From: Microgenomates bacterium OLB22
GTDB lineage: Bacteria; Patescibacteriota; Microgenomatia; UBA1406; HO2-37-13b
Assembly: GCA_001567515.1 (NCBI GenBank)
Contig: LLEV01000008.1
Coordinates: 1 to 36,609, forward strand
Direction of reading: 5' to 3'
DNA length: 36,609 nt
In this document: positions 18,166 through 28,023 of the stretch, piece by piece
Position numbering within the stretch: the first letter of the stretch is position 1
Layout of the letters: each line of letters opens with the position of its first letter
Translations under genes and position numbers: made by a program
The notes under the pieces: generated by a model
Seen by the model: only the letters and a program-made list of their open reading frames with translations
Databases searched by the model: none
Told to the model about the DNA's origin: nothing

Positions 18166-18954
18166 GTGTATAGTAATACTAAGTCCACTGTCATGAAAGA
18201 AGTTAAGTACATCAGTCACCTCACTCGAAACGGGATGCTTTATACGCTTCTATATATCATGGTTGCTGTAGCAAAGCAGTATCATATTCCGTGGAATCAA
18301 TTTCTCATTGGACTATTTGGTATCACTGCTGCCTATGCTCCCGTCTATTTTCTGAATGATTACACAGATAAAGCAATAGACAAAAAGGATAAGCGCGCAA
18401 ATCTCTATAACACCATTGGTCACTCCTGGCTCTATGTCGTCATGGCATTGGTGGTAGGTATGCTCGGAATCACCCTGTCATACCTTGCAAGCCCTTCGAG
18501 TATCTCACTCCTCGCTGCCCTCTATCTCATAAATGCTTTATATAGTCTGCGTCCTTTTCGTTTCAAAGACCATCTCTATCCGCGGATTTTTTCAATACTA
18601 TTCATCTATCTGGTAAAGGCGTATTATATTTTTGCGTTACTGCGATTGCCCCGTGATCAGGTACCTATACCATTTATTTTCTTGTTTGCCTCCGTGTCGG
18701 TATTAGGTTTACTCTTGTATAAAAGGCGAATAATTAGCGTCCCCGTATTAGAACATTTCTGTGGTGGACTATTTCTTGTGGCCTGGATAATCACCATAGC
18801 TACCTATCCTATGCTTTTACTCTATCTCCTCCCTCTTCCATTTTTTAGCCTTTACATATACTTCTACTACCAAAAAGTGCAAATACCGTTGAGCTCTATC
18901 CAGTTGCTCTACTTTCTCTATGTAGTAACACTTTTTTGGATCTACTCCGCTTAG
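18166..18954 (+). CDS. UbiA-family prenyltransferase-like membrane protein
   Basis: This protein of about 262 residues has seven or eight hydrophobic helices. The first UbiA motif, NDYTDKAIDKKDKR (N-D-x-x-D with further Asp), is intact and would bind the diphosphate through magnesium. The second Asp-rich motif expected in the later half is not visible; the matching loop reads YKRRIISVPVLEH. Enzyme activity is therefore uncertain. UbiA enzymes attach prenyl chains to quinone precursors, haem or archaeal glycerol lipids. The GTG at 18166 has AGGAAGGGG ahead of it; the ATG at 18193 is an alternative start. It converges on dinB. Confidence 0.75.
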   Translation: MYSNTKSTVMKEVKYISHLTRNGMLYTLLYIMVAVAKQYHIPWNQFLIGLFGITAAYAPVYFLNDYTDKAIDKKDKRANLYNTIGHSWLYVVMALVVGMLGITLSYLASPSSISLLAALYLINALYSLRPFRFKDHLYPRIFSILFIYLVKAYYIFALLRLPRDQVPIPFIFLFASVSVLGLLLYKRRIISVPVLEHFCGGLFLVAWIITIATYPMLLLYLLPLPFFSLYIYFYYQKVQIPLSSIQLLYFLYVVTLFWIYSA

Positions 18955-18974
18955 AGCTCTTAATGATTCTGTCC

Positions 18975-20177
18975 TCAGATTTTTATTCCAGCAACAGGAA
19001 TCAGATTGGTGTTCTTTATTGATCTTCTCTTCTTTTGATAACCCAGATGGATAATCTGAGCTCCATATTTTTGTTTGATCGCAATTAGGGCTTCAGTGAG
19101 CTCTTGTTCTCTTCTCCTATCCCCTTGATTAAATAATAATGACTGCTCCTGTCCGCGATTTTGAAAATCAGTAAGGTAGATCCCGGTTGCGCGATAGAGT
19201 ACCCCGTGTTGAAATAACGAGTCGAAAGCTTGCTCGATAAAAGGTAGGGCTTCAAATGCTGTCCCGATGGGTCGGTCAAGAGATATCGTCATAGCCGTTA
19301 CTCGGCGCGTCTGTTTTTTTAGGAATACGGTAAGCGTTCTTGCGACATATCCCAGTGCATAGAGTTTGATCAACAGCCTTTCGCTGTTGCTGAGCAACTG
19401 ACTATGTATCTGATCTCTATCAAATGTTGGCATGAACGTTCGTGTCGTTGAGGCGCTTTTAGTAACCTCTTTCGGACGATCGCTCACGGGATATAGAGAT
19501 ACCCCCGAAAGCTCAAGATATGTTTGGGTTTCGACCTTTGACCATAGGTGTTGTACGAGATGTCGGGGAGCGTGTACAAAGTCTAGGGCATCACGTAGCC
19601 CAAATCTACGCATACGTCTACTTAGCTTTCGCCCGATGCCCCAAACCTCTTGTATTGGCGTGGCCCGCAAAGCGAAAAGGACCTCCTCAGGAGTTTCTAA
19701 GACAGTCCAATTACCCGGTTTGTGCAGATGTGTTGCTATCTTGGCCAAGGTCTTTGTTCGTGCAACTCCAATCGTCACAGAGACAGAAAGTTTTTCCATA
19801 ATCTCTTTATGTAATTGCGCGATAAAGATGCGGATGTCATCTCGGTATTCGGGCACATAGGCAAAGACCTCGTCTATCGAGTACCGTTCGACTGTGGGGC
19901 AGTATTGTCTTACCATGTCTGCCATACGACGAGAAAAGAGTTCGTAAGCCATATAGTCGGAGGAGACGACGACACAATGAGGGCAGAGTCGACGAACTTC
20001 GTGTATCGGCATGCCGCGTGTTATTCCATACTTTTTCGCTTCATATGATACAGCGGCGGCAATCCCCCTTTCGCGTCCAGCCACTAATGGCTTTCCTCGA
20101 TATGAAGGATTAAGCGCTTGTTCAACCGAAGCAAAAAAGGCATCACCATCGATATGCATGATAAGGGGGCGATTCAT
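18975..20177 (-). CDS. dinB: DNA polymerase IV (Y-family)
   Basis: This 400-residue translesion polymerase has the catalytic motifs HIDGDAFFASVEQ and YSIDEVFAY, and the fingers motif VSYEAKKYGI. The helix-hairpin-helix region is IQEVWGIGRKLSRRM, and the little finger has TRTFMPTFDRD. A full-length C-terminus follows, without an obvious clamp-binding motif. The ATG at 20177 sits 6 nt from a -10 box, and a LexA-type operator lies between -35 and -10, so SOS induction is predicted. It is the last gene of the minus-strand block and converges on the UbiA-like gene. Confidence 0.93.
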   Translation of the reverse strand: MNRPLIMHIDGDAFFASVEQALNPSYRGKPLVAGRERGIAAAVSYEAKKYGITRGMPIHEVRRLCPHCVVVSSDYMAYELFSRRMADMVRQYCPTVERYSIDEVFAYVPEYRDDIRIFIAQLHKEIMEKLSVSVTIGVARTKTLAKIATHLHKPGNWTVLETPEEVLFALRATPIQEVWGIGRKLSRRMRRFGLRDALDFVHAPRHLVQHLWSKVETQTYLELSGVSLYPVSDRPKEVTKSASTTRTFMPTFDRDQIHSQLLSNSERLLIKLYALGYVARTLTVFLKKQTRRVTAMTISLDRPIGTAFEALPFIEQAFDSLFQHGVLYRATGIYLTDFQNRGQEQSLLFNQGDRRREQELTEALIAIKQKYGAQIIHLGYQKKRRSIKNTNLIPVAGIKI

Positions 20178-20183
20178 AGGATC

Positions 20184-20212
20184 AGTATAGGTGAACGCTT
20201 GTTCACCTTCAA
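20184..20212 (-). promoter_or_regulatory. dinB promoter
   Basis: On the minus strand TTGAAG (20207-20212), a 17-bp spacer and TATACT (20184-20189) lie 6 nt from the ATG, predicting a leaderless mRNA. Confidence 0.75.
20190..20207. promoter_or_regulatory. LexA-type SOS box in the dinB promoter
   Basis: The 18-bp perfect palindrome GGTGAAC-GCTT-GTTCACC fills the spacer between -35 and -10. It contains the GAAC-N4-GTTC core of Gram-positive-type LexA boxes. A repressor bound here would block RNA polymerase. No lexA gene is in this window. Confidence 0.75.
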
Positions 20213-20231
20213 TAGGGATACTATCTCCTCG

Positions 20232-21291
20232 TCATGATGAAATGAGCGGAGTTTCTGGTTGCGTTGGTGCTTCGATCTTTATCTTATCAACTGTACGCAG
20301 AAGTTGGTTTGTCCTGGTTGACTCAATGCGTCGGTAGGTATCAGAGACGACACCTATCTGTTTGCCCATCTTCTCAAACTCCTCATTATATAGTTCAAAT
20401 TGCTTTTCGAATTGTTTGATATGCCCAACGATCTCATGAATATCTTTTTGATATCTGAAATTGTCATATGCCTGACGAACCATGCGCAAGATTGCAGTGA
20501 AACTAAATGGGCCAGCAAGTATCACTTTCTTCTCCATGCCCCCCATCCACACCTCGTGAAGCTTTTCGTATATGTACGAAAAGATCATCTCATTTGGTAC
20601 GAATAGGATGACAAAGTCGACAGTCTTATCATCAGGATTTATATAATCTTTGCTGGTGATTTGTGCTATCTTTTCCCGGACGTCTTTGGCAAAGGCCTTG
20701 TAGTGCTGTTCCTTTAGGGCTACATCAGACGTCTCCGAGGCCTTTTGTAGATTGGCATAGGGAAACTTCACATCGATATGGATCTTAGTCCTATCGGGTA
20801 GGAAGATGGCAAAGTCGGGTCGTGAAGATGAGGTCGTTTGAGCCTTATTGTGCTCAAAGTCCAATCCTTTGACAAATCCTGCCATCTTCATTAGATCTTC
20901 GGCTACCTGTTCCCCAAAGTTTCCTCGGAGCTGATTATTTGTCAGCACGTTTTTGAGCCCTTGAGTAACGTCTTTGAGCTCGTCGGTGCTTTCTTTATGT
21001 GTTTTGATCTGTTGTATTACTGATTGAAAAGTCAGGTCGTTTTTGTCGCAAATCCTTTTCGATCTTTTCAATTGTTTTCTCTATGGCGATACGCCTCTGA
21101 TCCATCTCATTTCTGAACTCCTGTTTCTGGCCACTGAGCTCCTGAGCAGCTGTCTTGATGAGATTGTCTTGCGCTTTGGTAAGGCCGTCAAATAGTGCAG
21201 ACTCTATCTTGGTCGAAAGGAATCGTTGCAATACTATCCCTCCCATAAGTAAAGCACCGAATATGCCCAGAGAAATATAAAACCATTCCAT
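20232..21291 (-). CDS. rmuC: DNA recombination protein RmuC (one homopolymer frameshift)
   Basis: RmuC is a membrane-anchored protein with a restriction-endonuclease-like fold that limits inverted-repeat recombination. An N-terminal anchor (ISLGIFGALLMGGIVL) and coiled coil are followed by the core RGNFGEQVAEDLMKMAGF, RPDFAIFLPD, HIDVKFPYANL and DFVILFVPNE, then AGPFSFTAILRMVRQAY. The two frames meet at T5 21040-21044; one T fewer gives LRQNDLTFQSVIQQ and a 352-residue protein. The ATG at 21291 has TATAGT 8 nt ahead. It lies just upstream of dinB on the same strand. Confidence 0.9.
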
Positions 21292-21299
21292 GTGAGTAC

Positions 21300-21305
21300 A
21301 CTATA
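21300..21305 (-). promoter_or_regulatory. -10 box of rmuC
   Basis: On the minus strand TATAGT ends 8 nt before the rmuC ATG, giving a leader of at most one or two bases. No clear -35 box. Confidence 0.5.
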
Positions 21306-21322
21306 CCACAACACTAGAAGCT

Positions 21323-22468
21323 CTAATGGCTGTGCGGTTTGAAGATCTTTGGCTTGAGCCAGTCCTGGGGGGCAGCATCCTGTTGCACTTCTTGCGGGAG
21401 TTCTGTGTGGTGGGTATTGGCCTGTAAGGATGCGGGGCTTGCTAGTGGAACGGGAAGATCGTCTTGTCTTGACTGGTACTGGGACGATTGAGTCACAGGT
21501 GTCTGATGTCCTTGTGGAACTTGATAGGTCCGAGCTGGAGGACGCTGTCTTCGGAATCGAGAGCGATTTGGGTCTTGAAAGCGCGTTTGCTGCCCCGTAT
21601 CTGCTCGATCGTTTCGCTGCTCAGGTATATAGTCTTTTTGTGGCTGCTCAATAGCTTGCTTTTCCATCTGAGGTTGTTCTCTGGGCACCTCAAGTGGAGC
21701 CGCGTTGCTTTCCTCCAACATGAAAGGGTCTTCTCCATGGAGGTTTGCACCTGATTTGAGAAGGGTGGCAGCTGTTTCAAAAGTCTGGGCTGATGTCATG
21801 AAGGATGTAAACTGGTTTGTGGCAGATGCCAACCCTTTGTAGAGGTTTGTCGCAATTTCTGCATCTACAGTAACTCGCAGTTGATATAGAAGTTGTAGTA
21901 CGAGCTGACTCACAGATGCTGCTTGTTTATCCACAAGATTGATCTTCCCATACATCGTATTGTTAAACCGTCTATCAATGTTGATAACAGGCGTCAGAGC
22001 AAAAGTCTCTTGGTCTTGAGTATATATCGATCCGAGAGATTCTAGTCGTGGCGACTCAATAGTGATAATGAGATCTGGCTTTCCTCCTGTATAGGTGTAT
22101 TTTACATCTTCAAAACGTACTTTTTCGTGCCCAGCAGATGGGCGTATGACTACATGAAGACGATCATTTTCAACATAATAAGAGGTTTCATCAACGGATG
22201 AGTCTTTAAAAGGAAATGAAACAAGAAGTGTATCTCCATTGTTTACTAATACTGAACTGAGTTTCTCAGCCCCGATGATACCTGAGTCTTTTTGATCTGA
22301 TGTTTCTGAAACAAGCGAAACAGTTTTTCCTAGTGAAGTCAGACCAAAATAGAGGGAAGCTCCTGCTGCGAGTGCGTCAATGGACGGGTTTTTGGGCAAA
22401 CAAATCACAATGGTTGCCTTTTCAGAGATGAGGTGTGCTGTCTGAGAGAGATCTTGTTGTAAGTTCAT
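21323..22468 (-). CDS. Degenerate DHH-family (NrnA-like) protein with disordered tail
   Basis: Residues 1-240 follow the layout of NrnA/DHH phosphoesterases. NPSIDALAAGASLY stands where active enzymes have a D-x-DA-x-GS motif, INIDRRFNNTMYG stands where they have DHH-x-SN, and ATNLYKGLASATNQF matches the TALYTG-x-x-x-DT region. The DHH triad reads DRR and most other metal ligands are gone, so catalysis is unlikely. The last 130 residues are Gln/Pro/Arg-rich and look disordered. It overlaps infB by ATGA. In many bacteria nrnA lies downstream of infB and rbfA, so this position fits a decayed or repurposed NrnA. It may have become a structural or RNA-binding partner (inference). Confidence 0.7.
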   Translation of the reverse strand: MNLQQDLSQTAHLISEKATIVICLPKNPSIDALAAGASLYFGLTSLGKTVSLVSETSDQKDSGIIGAEKLSSVLVNNGDTLLVSFPFKDSSVDETSYYVENDRLHVVIRPSAGHEKVRFEDVKYTYTGGKPDLIITIESPRLESLGSIYTQDQETFALTPVINIDRRFNNTMYGKINLVDKQAASVSQLVLQLLYQLRVTVDAEIATNLYKGLASATNQFTSFMTSAQTFETAATLLKSGANLHGEDPFMLEESNAAPLEVPREQPQMEKQAIEQPQKDYIPEQRNDRADTGQQTRFQDPNRSRFRRQRPPARTYQVPQGHQTPVTQSSQYQSRQDDLPVPLASPASLQANTHHTELPQEVQQDAAPQDWLKPKIFKPHSH

Positions 22469-23925
22469 ATGCTATAAGATTTTATCACGTCACCCACCTT
22501 GAAGTCAATTGTCTCAGCAAACTTGAGTCCTCCTTCTTGGCCTTTCTGGATCTCTTTGAGTGCTTTAGCTCGTTGCTGTAATGAGCCTATAGCTGTCTCG
22601 GTAGAGAGTTTGTCATCTCGATATAGCTCTATATGATCCCCCACGACAATTTTGCCCTTGGTTACAGTTATCCCAGCTATATTCTCCCCATCGATCACGA
22701 AGTTGGCGATGATCTTTGCTTCACCCCGAGCAAATACGTCTTTTTTATCCTTTTCTTCCATGAGTGCCGCAACTTCCTTTAGTTCATCAAGTAGCTCATA
22801 GATGATGGCATACGTCTTTATGATGACGCGCTCCTGTTTTGCGATAGCTTCAATGTCATGAGATATCTTGGTATTAAAGCCGACTATGATTGCTTTGGAG
22901 ACCTTGGCGAGAAATATGTCTGATTTTGTAACTTCTCCAACACCGGCTAGCTGGATAGAGATGCTTTCTAGTTTTGATAAGATCCCAGTAAGAGCTTCCA
23001 GTGAGCCGCTGCTGTCTGCCTTAATAATGATGTTGAGTGTTTCTTTCTCTTCGGTATCGAACAGGTCGTTTATCTCAAGTCTCTTTGGAGCGTCAGTCTT
23101 GACCGTCTCTTTTATCTCCATATCAGTTGCTTCTCCACGGATAAGACTCCCAACTTCAGGAAGGCTATCGCAACCTAGTAAGACGAATGGTTGTGATGGC
23201 ACTACCTGTTGTTGACGTACTCCAAGATCATTGATAAGTGCTTTGATTTTTAGTGGGGTTGTCCCTGCTACATGGACGGTCTGCCCGACCTTCATAGTGC
23301 CCTGCTTGATAATACATGATGCTTCAATCCCTGCTTTTGTTTGTTTTGTCTCAATGATGTAAGCTTGGGCTGGTACGGCATCATCAAAGGTCAGCTGTTG
23401 TTCTGAGGCGATGAGTACGAGAGTTTCTAGTAGATCGGGGATACCCGTACCAACTGTGGCTGATATGCCTATGATGGGCACGGTGCCTCCCATCCCCTCC
23501 ACAAGAACCTCATGTTTGGCAAGGTCTCTCTTTACTTTTTCGATATCAGCATCGGGCTTATCTATCTTGTTCACGGCGACTAGGTAGGGAATACCTGCTT
23601 GTTTGATGTGGAAAATTGATTCGATAGTCTGGGGTTTGAGTGAATCAACAGCATCAACTATAAGGACTGCAATGTCTGCAACTGATGCCCCTCTACTACG
23701 CAACTGGGAAAAGGCTTCATGTCCGGGAGTGTCAATGAAGGTAAGTCTATTTTGATCAAAACCGGCAACGGGGATGGTCACCTCATATGCGCCAATGCTT
23801 TGAGTGATCTGTCCTGCTTCCTTAGACGTGAGATTAGACTTCCTGATATGATCAAGTAATGAGGTCTTGCCGTGATCGACATGACCTAAAACGACAATGA
23901 CCGGTGAGCGGGGATGTGTTGCCAT
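22465..23925 (-). CDS. infB: Translation initiation factor IF-2, short form
   Basis: IF-2 is the GTPase that brings initiator tRNA to the ribosome. G1 GHVDHGKT is at residues 14-21, followed by G3 DTPGHE and G4 NKID. Domains II, III and IV follow, ending in SLQQRAKALKEIQKGQEGGL. At 486 residues it starts almost at the G domain and lacks the long N-terminal region and IF2_N modules of most bacteria, as is common in reduced genomes. It lies 17 bp after nusA and overlaps the DHH-like gene by ATGA, preserving part of the classical nusA-infB operon without rimP, rbfA or truB nearby. Confidence 0.95.
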   Translation of the reverse strand: MATHPRSPVIVVLGHVDHGKTSLLDHIRKSNLTSKEAGQITQSIGAYEVTIPVAGFDQNRLTFIDTPGHEAFSQLRSRGASVADIAVLIVDAVDSLKPQTIESIFHIKQAGIPYLVAVNKIDKPDADIEKVKRDLAKHEVLVEGMGGTVPIIGISATVGTGIPDLLETLVLIASEQQLTFDDAVPAQAYIIETKQTKAGIEASCIIKQGTMKVGQTVHVAGTTPLKIKALINDLGVRQQQVVPSQPFVLLGCDSLPEVGSLIRGEATDMEIKETVKTDAPKRLEINDLFDTEEKETLNIIIKADSSGSLEALTGILSKLESISIQLAGVGEVTKSDIFLAKVSKAIIVGFNTKISHDIEAIAKQERVIIKTYAIIYELLDELKEVAALMEEKDKKDVFARGEAKIIANFVIDGENIAGITVTKGKIVVGDHIELYRDDKLSTETAIGSLQQRAKALKEIQKGQEGGLKFAETIDFKVGDVIKSYSI

Positions 23926-23942
23926 AGTTTTGCGTAATACCG

Positions 23943-25077
23943 TTATGCAGCCTCTTCAGATACTTCTTCGGTTACTGATGGGGTTTCTTCAGATGGAGTT
24001 GCGGTAGCCTCCTCAGTCACAGGTGCCGTGTCTTCTCCCTCAGATAAAACAGGCTCAGTGGCTTGTGGGGCGTCTTGGGAAATCTCTTCTTTGTGAGATA
24101 CTGCTGCTTGATCGCTTTGTTCCTGGATAATATCTAATTGATAGCCAGTGAGTTTAGATGCAAGGTTTACATTGATCCCATGTTTTCCAATCGCCAAAGG
24201 GGCCTGCTCTTCATCAACAGTGACTTTTGCTACCTTTGTCTTTTTATCGACCTCAACATCCTTTACTTTTGCTGGAGAAAGGGCTTCTCGGATAAACAGG
24301 GCATCATCCTCGTTATATTGGATAATATCTATCTTTTCATCTAGCCCAAGATCATCGTTTACGGCTTTCACTCTGATACCTTTTTGGCCAACACATGCCC
24401 CAACAGGATCAACTCCTGCTTGTTTTGAATATACTGCTATCTTTGTTCGCTCACCTGGCTCACGAACAACACCTTTGATAAACACTGTGTCTCCTGCGAT
24501 CTCGGGCACTTCTTTCTTGAATAGCTCATATACGAGCTCTGGAGCAGTGCGTGAAAGGATAATGGGATTATTTCCATGTTCGTCCTCAACGATTTCTTTG
24601 ATGTAGAGGGTATACACTTGGTTGAGGGTATAGTTCTCAGACCTGATTCGTTGATCAGCGGGGAGTATCCCTTCTGCTTTGTTTAGATCAAAATAGACAT
24701 TACGACTATCGCTTCTGATGACACGTCCTTTGATGATACCGCCGATTTTGGCTGAATAGTGTTTGACTACCTCTCTCTTTTCTGCTTCACGGATCTTTTT
24801 GTAAGATTACTTGACGCGCAGTTTGAGCTGCAATACGACCAAATCCTGGCGGAGTAATGTCTTTACCGTGTTGTAGGATATGGAACTCACCTGTTTGTTT
24901 GTGAAGGTCGACTACAGGAGCATCCTCACTCTCTTCATCATCTGGAGCCCCATAATCTTTTTTATAGGCGGCAAGAACGGCCGCCTGGATTGACTCGAGG
25001 ACGTCTTCTGGAGAGATACCACGTTCTGTGGCAACTTGATTTAATGCTAAAAAAAATTCGCTTTTTACTACTGTCAT
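23943..25077 (-). CDS. nusA: Transcription factor NusA (one homopolymer frameshift)
   Basis: NusA binds RNA polymerase and controls pausing, termination and antitermination. The N-terminal domain starts MTVVKSEFFLALNQVATERG. After T5 24796-24800 (one T fewer gives QKIREAEKREVVKHYSAKIGG) come the S1 domain, ILSRTAPELVYELFKKEVPE, and the two KH domains with GACVGQKGIRVKAV and IGKHGINVNLASKL. A Glu/Thr/Pro-rich acidic tail of about 60 residues replaces the usual C-terminal repeats. The repaired length is 377 residues. The ATG at 25077 is supported by a -10 box 8 nt away; the ORF could extend a few codons further upstream without any support. Confidence 0.93.
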
Positions 25078-25085
25078 AGTGCTAC

Positions 25086-25114
25086 ATTGTAGCACAATCT
25101 TAGTTAAACATCAA
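25086..25114 (-). promoter_or_regulatory. nusA-infB operon promoter
   Basis: On the minus strand TTGATG (25109-25114), a 17-bp spacer and TACAAT (25086-25091) lie 8 nt from the nusA ATG, predicting a leaderless operon mRNA. Confidence 0.65.
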
Positions 25115-25148
25115 CGAAGCTGATCTGTATGTCCCAAATCTGCTTCTT

Positions 25149-25177
25149 TTGAATTGTAGTGGTTAGTCAGATACAAT
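25149..25177 (+). promoter_or_regulatory. Promoter of the dockerin-like surface protein gene
   Basis: TTGAAT (25149-25154), a 17-bp spacer and TACAAT (25172-25177) lie 12 nt from the ATG at 25190. It faces away from the nusA promoter. Confidence 0.6.
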
Positions 25178-25189
25178 CAAATTGTCACT

Positions 25190-28023
25190 ATGAGTAGTCT
25201 ACTAACAGTGCGCGCAGCAATCATCCTTTTCATCATGTGGCTCATGTACGTCGTTAACGTGTCTGCAGTTGTTGCCATCTCAGATGTCTCCACGGAGAAT
25301 AAAGACATTTTATTGCAGGAGTCTTTTGAGGGAGAGGGGGTAGAGCCAACTACAGAGGACGCAGGGACAGCTCAAGCATCCTGGGAGCGATTACAGGGTG
25401 ACTTTCCATTTGCTCCCTTTTCCACCTCTGATGCGGCTTTTTACCATGGCAAAAGAAGTCTCGCCATAACGCCAGACGGGTTAAGTTGGGGGAGTGTCCT
25501 ATCGCACGCTATGAAGACAGAGACCCCAGGTGAAGTGAGCGTTTACTATTATGACAGTCTTGAAGATCCAAAAGGATATGTTTATCTGGGTGTTACTGAG
25601 CTTGATCCTGTCAACAACCCAAGGCTTGGTAAAAAAGGAGGACTATCCCTTGGGGTTAATACTGCTGTCTCCAAAGATCACTACACCTATTGCCCCACTC
25701 AAGATCTAGCAGGGTGTCTCTCTAGCCAGGTGCGACGTACGAAGGGGTGGCATGTGTTTACCGTGAGAGTAACTCCACTAGGATCATTTGGCATGATCGA
25801 TGGGAGCAATCTGGCTGTTCTCCCGGGGAACAAGGTCAACAAGGCCCTTAACTATGAGCTGCAAAAGTTTGGGAGGATAAATCTCGGGATCAATACGACC
25901 ACAGACAAGAGTACCTACTTCTTTGATTTGTTGACCATCAAAAAATTGGCGGCTCCTCCTGAATCGCAAGAGGTAGCATATGACTTTATTCAAAAATATC
26001 TCACTTCATATGGAGATATTTCTATCACCCAGATTGATCGACTTATCAAAGCACGGAAGTCAGACTTTTGTTCCGTTGATTATGCGAGTGGAGCATCCTG
26101 CCTGACGGGACCGCAAAAAGACCCCTGTGGCATTATAAAGAACAGCTTTTCCACGTGTATGATTCGCTTCTCATCACAGCGGGGGCACATGGCCTCGAAT
26201 ATCGTAAGAAAGGCAGTAAAACAGATCTAGAAAAAGCAAAAAGCATCATCGCTTATGTCGATACCGAGTATCCTCAGTGGCGCCAGCAAGAGGAATCTTG
26301 TGACCTGCTAGAAAAGCATTGTGTGACCGGGTCTATAGTAGGACTTATCCTGGGGCATGTATCGTGGTTAGTCTGGGATGAGCTCGATGCGAAACTTCAG
26401 ATGTCAATTACAAGTCATCTCATTGCTGAAGGAACCTATTTTACCCAACATATTAATCCATTTGATGGTTATATTGCCAATAGTGCAGGAGAGGAAAACT
26501 CGTGGATGGCCGCGTACCTTGATAGACTATCATTGATATTTGGGCACAGATATGATGTCACGCCTTTTTATGAAAAGGCAAAGCTACTTGGATTTCATTC
26601 TTTAAGTACTGGCGAACAATATGGGGGGATCAAGACACAGACTGTCTATCCAGATTTTCTCTTTGACAATCATAACTTTCATCCCCATCCAACCTATGGC
26701 ACTATTACGGCATTCAGCCTATCTTCTCTTGAATATCTTCGAAAAAGCATTACCGGGGTATCTACTCCTGAGTATTGGCATAATGCCGAGCAAGTTTGGA
26801 AGAAGATGACAGAATATATTGACTTTAGAGATTTCCAATACAAAGGAGAAAAGATTACTACTATACAGCCCCCGCGTGGAGACAAAAGCTTTAAGGCAAA
26901 TCGTAATGGCCAGAAGATCTCTGATAGTAATGCTCGCGACCTATTCCAGTTAAGCACGCGGGACTCAGTCCCACTTAGATTTACACCCTTTGGGATACCC
27001 CTTGGTGTCGATGAGGGAGTACAGCACACTTCATTTGGAGTGACAGGTAAAAACGATTGGGGGGCTGATGCTGCCGGCATGACCCAGTATCAATTGATGT
27101 CAGAGTTGTATGGCCCTCAATCAGTGACTGATGAATCCTCAGGATTTAGCACTGACGATATAGCGAAGCAGGCTAGAGACTATATCTATTATGTCAGGAG
27201 TGGAACTTTATGGAAACCAGAAAAGCCTAACCTCATTTTTGATGAGATGCTCATTGATGAGCCCACAGAAGACCGCAATGAGCGATCGAGCTACAAGTGG
27301 TATGAAAATGCCAGTTTCGTGTGGGAGTTTATCTCACACTTCTACTACTTTGATACAGTTGTCAAATTTACCAAGACTACAGTCTGTGAGGACAATCTCT
27401 ATATACAAAAGGAGTGGCAAAACTCCTTTAAGTGGTCATGTGATGAAACTCAGGCTAGTCGGGGGAGTCGTTCTCTGCGTTTGGACTTTACCGAACTTGC
27501 CGATGGGGAAGTGTATTCGCCACTTATCTCAGTAGATCCTGACAGCACCTATACTATCGAATATGATTACAAAGTCAAAGATGTCCAAAGGGAGACTTCA
27601 GAGGTCTTTGGGAGAATCATACCAGCACAATTTGATGGATCAGCAAGAGAATCGGATAGGATAAACGAACATAGGATTTCCTCGGGCTTTGATCTGGGGA
27701 GTGATGTTCGAGAGGCAGCTGAGGGTTGGCAACATGTCTCGTATACCTTTAAAACAGACCCCGAGGCAAAAGCAGTTCGCCTTAGAGCGATCGTAGGCAA
27801 GGGGACTGGGCAAGGCACGTTTTGGTTTGATGGTATAAAGCTCAAAAAGCATGCTGATGAGGTAGATGGGGATGGGACAAGTGATGGCATAGTCGATGGA
27901 CAAGATTATATAAGGTGGCTAAATGATCTTAGTCTAGACTTTGCAGAACACTCAGATCACAACCATGACGGAGAGGTAAATAGTGACGATTTTGAAGTTT
28001 GGCTGAGGGCATTTTTACCATGA
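25190..28023 (+). CDS. Large secreted multidomain protein with C-terminal dockerin-like module (one homopolymer frameshift)
   Basis: The 944-residue protein begins with a signal peptide or anchor (AAIILFIMWLMYVVNVSAV). Residues about 35-265 look like a LamG/concanavalin-type jelly roll. Residues about 310-680 are helical and aromatic-rich, with YGGIKTQTVYPDF, NHNFHPHPTYG and EENSWMAAYLDRL, and recall alpha/alpha-toroid polysaccharide lyases or hydrolases (inference). Then comes a CBM4/9-like beta sandwich (SRGSRSLRLDF, GWQHVSYTFK, GTFWFDGIKLKK). The last 50 residues hold two EF-hand-like loops, DGDGTSDGIVDGQDYIRWL and DHNHDGEVNSDDFEVWL, the pattern of a type I dockerin. The frame breaks at TTTT 26147-26150; one more T joins the halves. 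The next gene is coupled by ATGA and encodes a cohesin-like protein. Confidence 0.72.

Noticed and set aside
24148-24606. Long open frame on the plus strand opposite nusA
   Set aside because: It is a shadow of the conserved NusA KH-domain coding region, with Ser/Thr-rich composition and no motif or start signal.
26694-27080. Minus-strand open frame inside the surface protein gene
   Set aside because: It overlaps a continuous, motif-bearing plus-strand gene and has no promoter or ribosome site.
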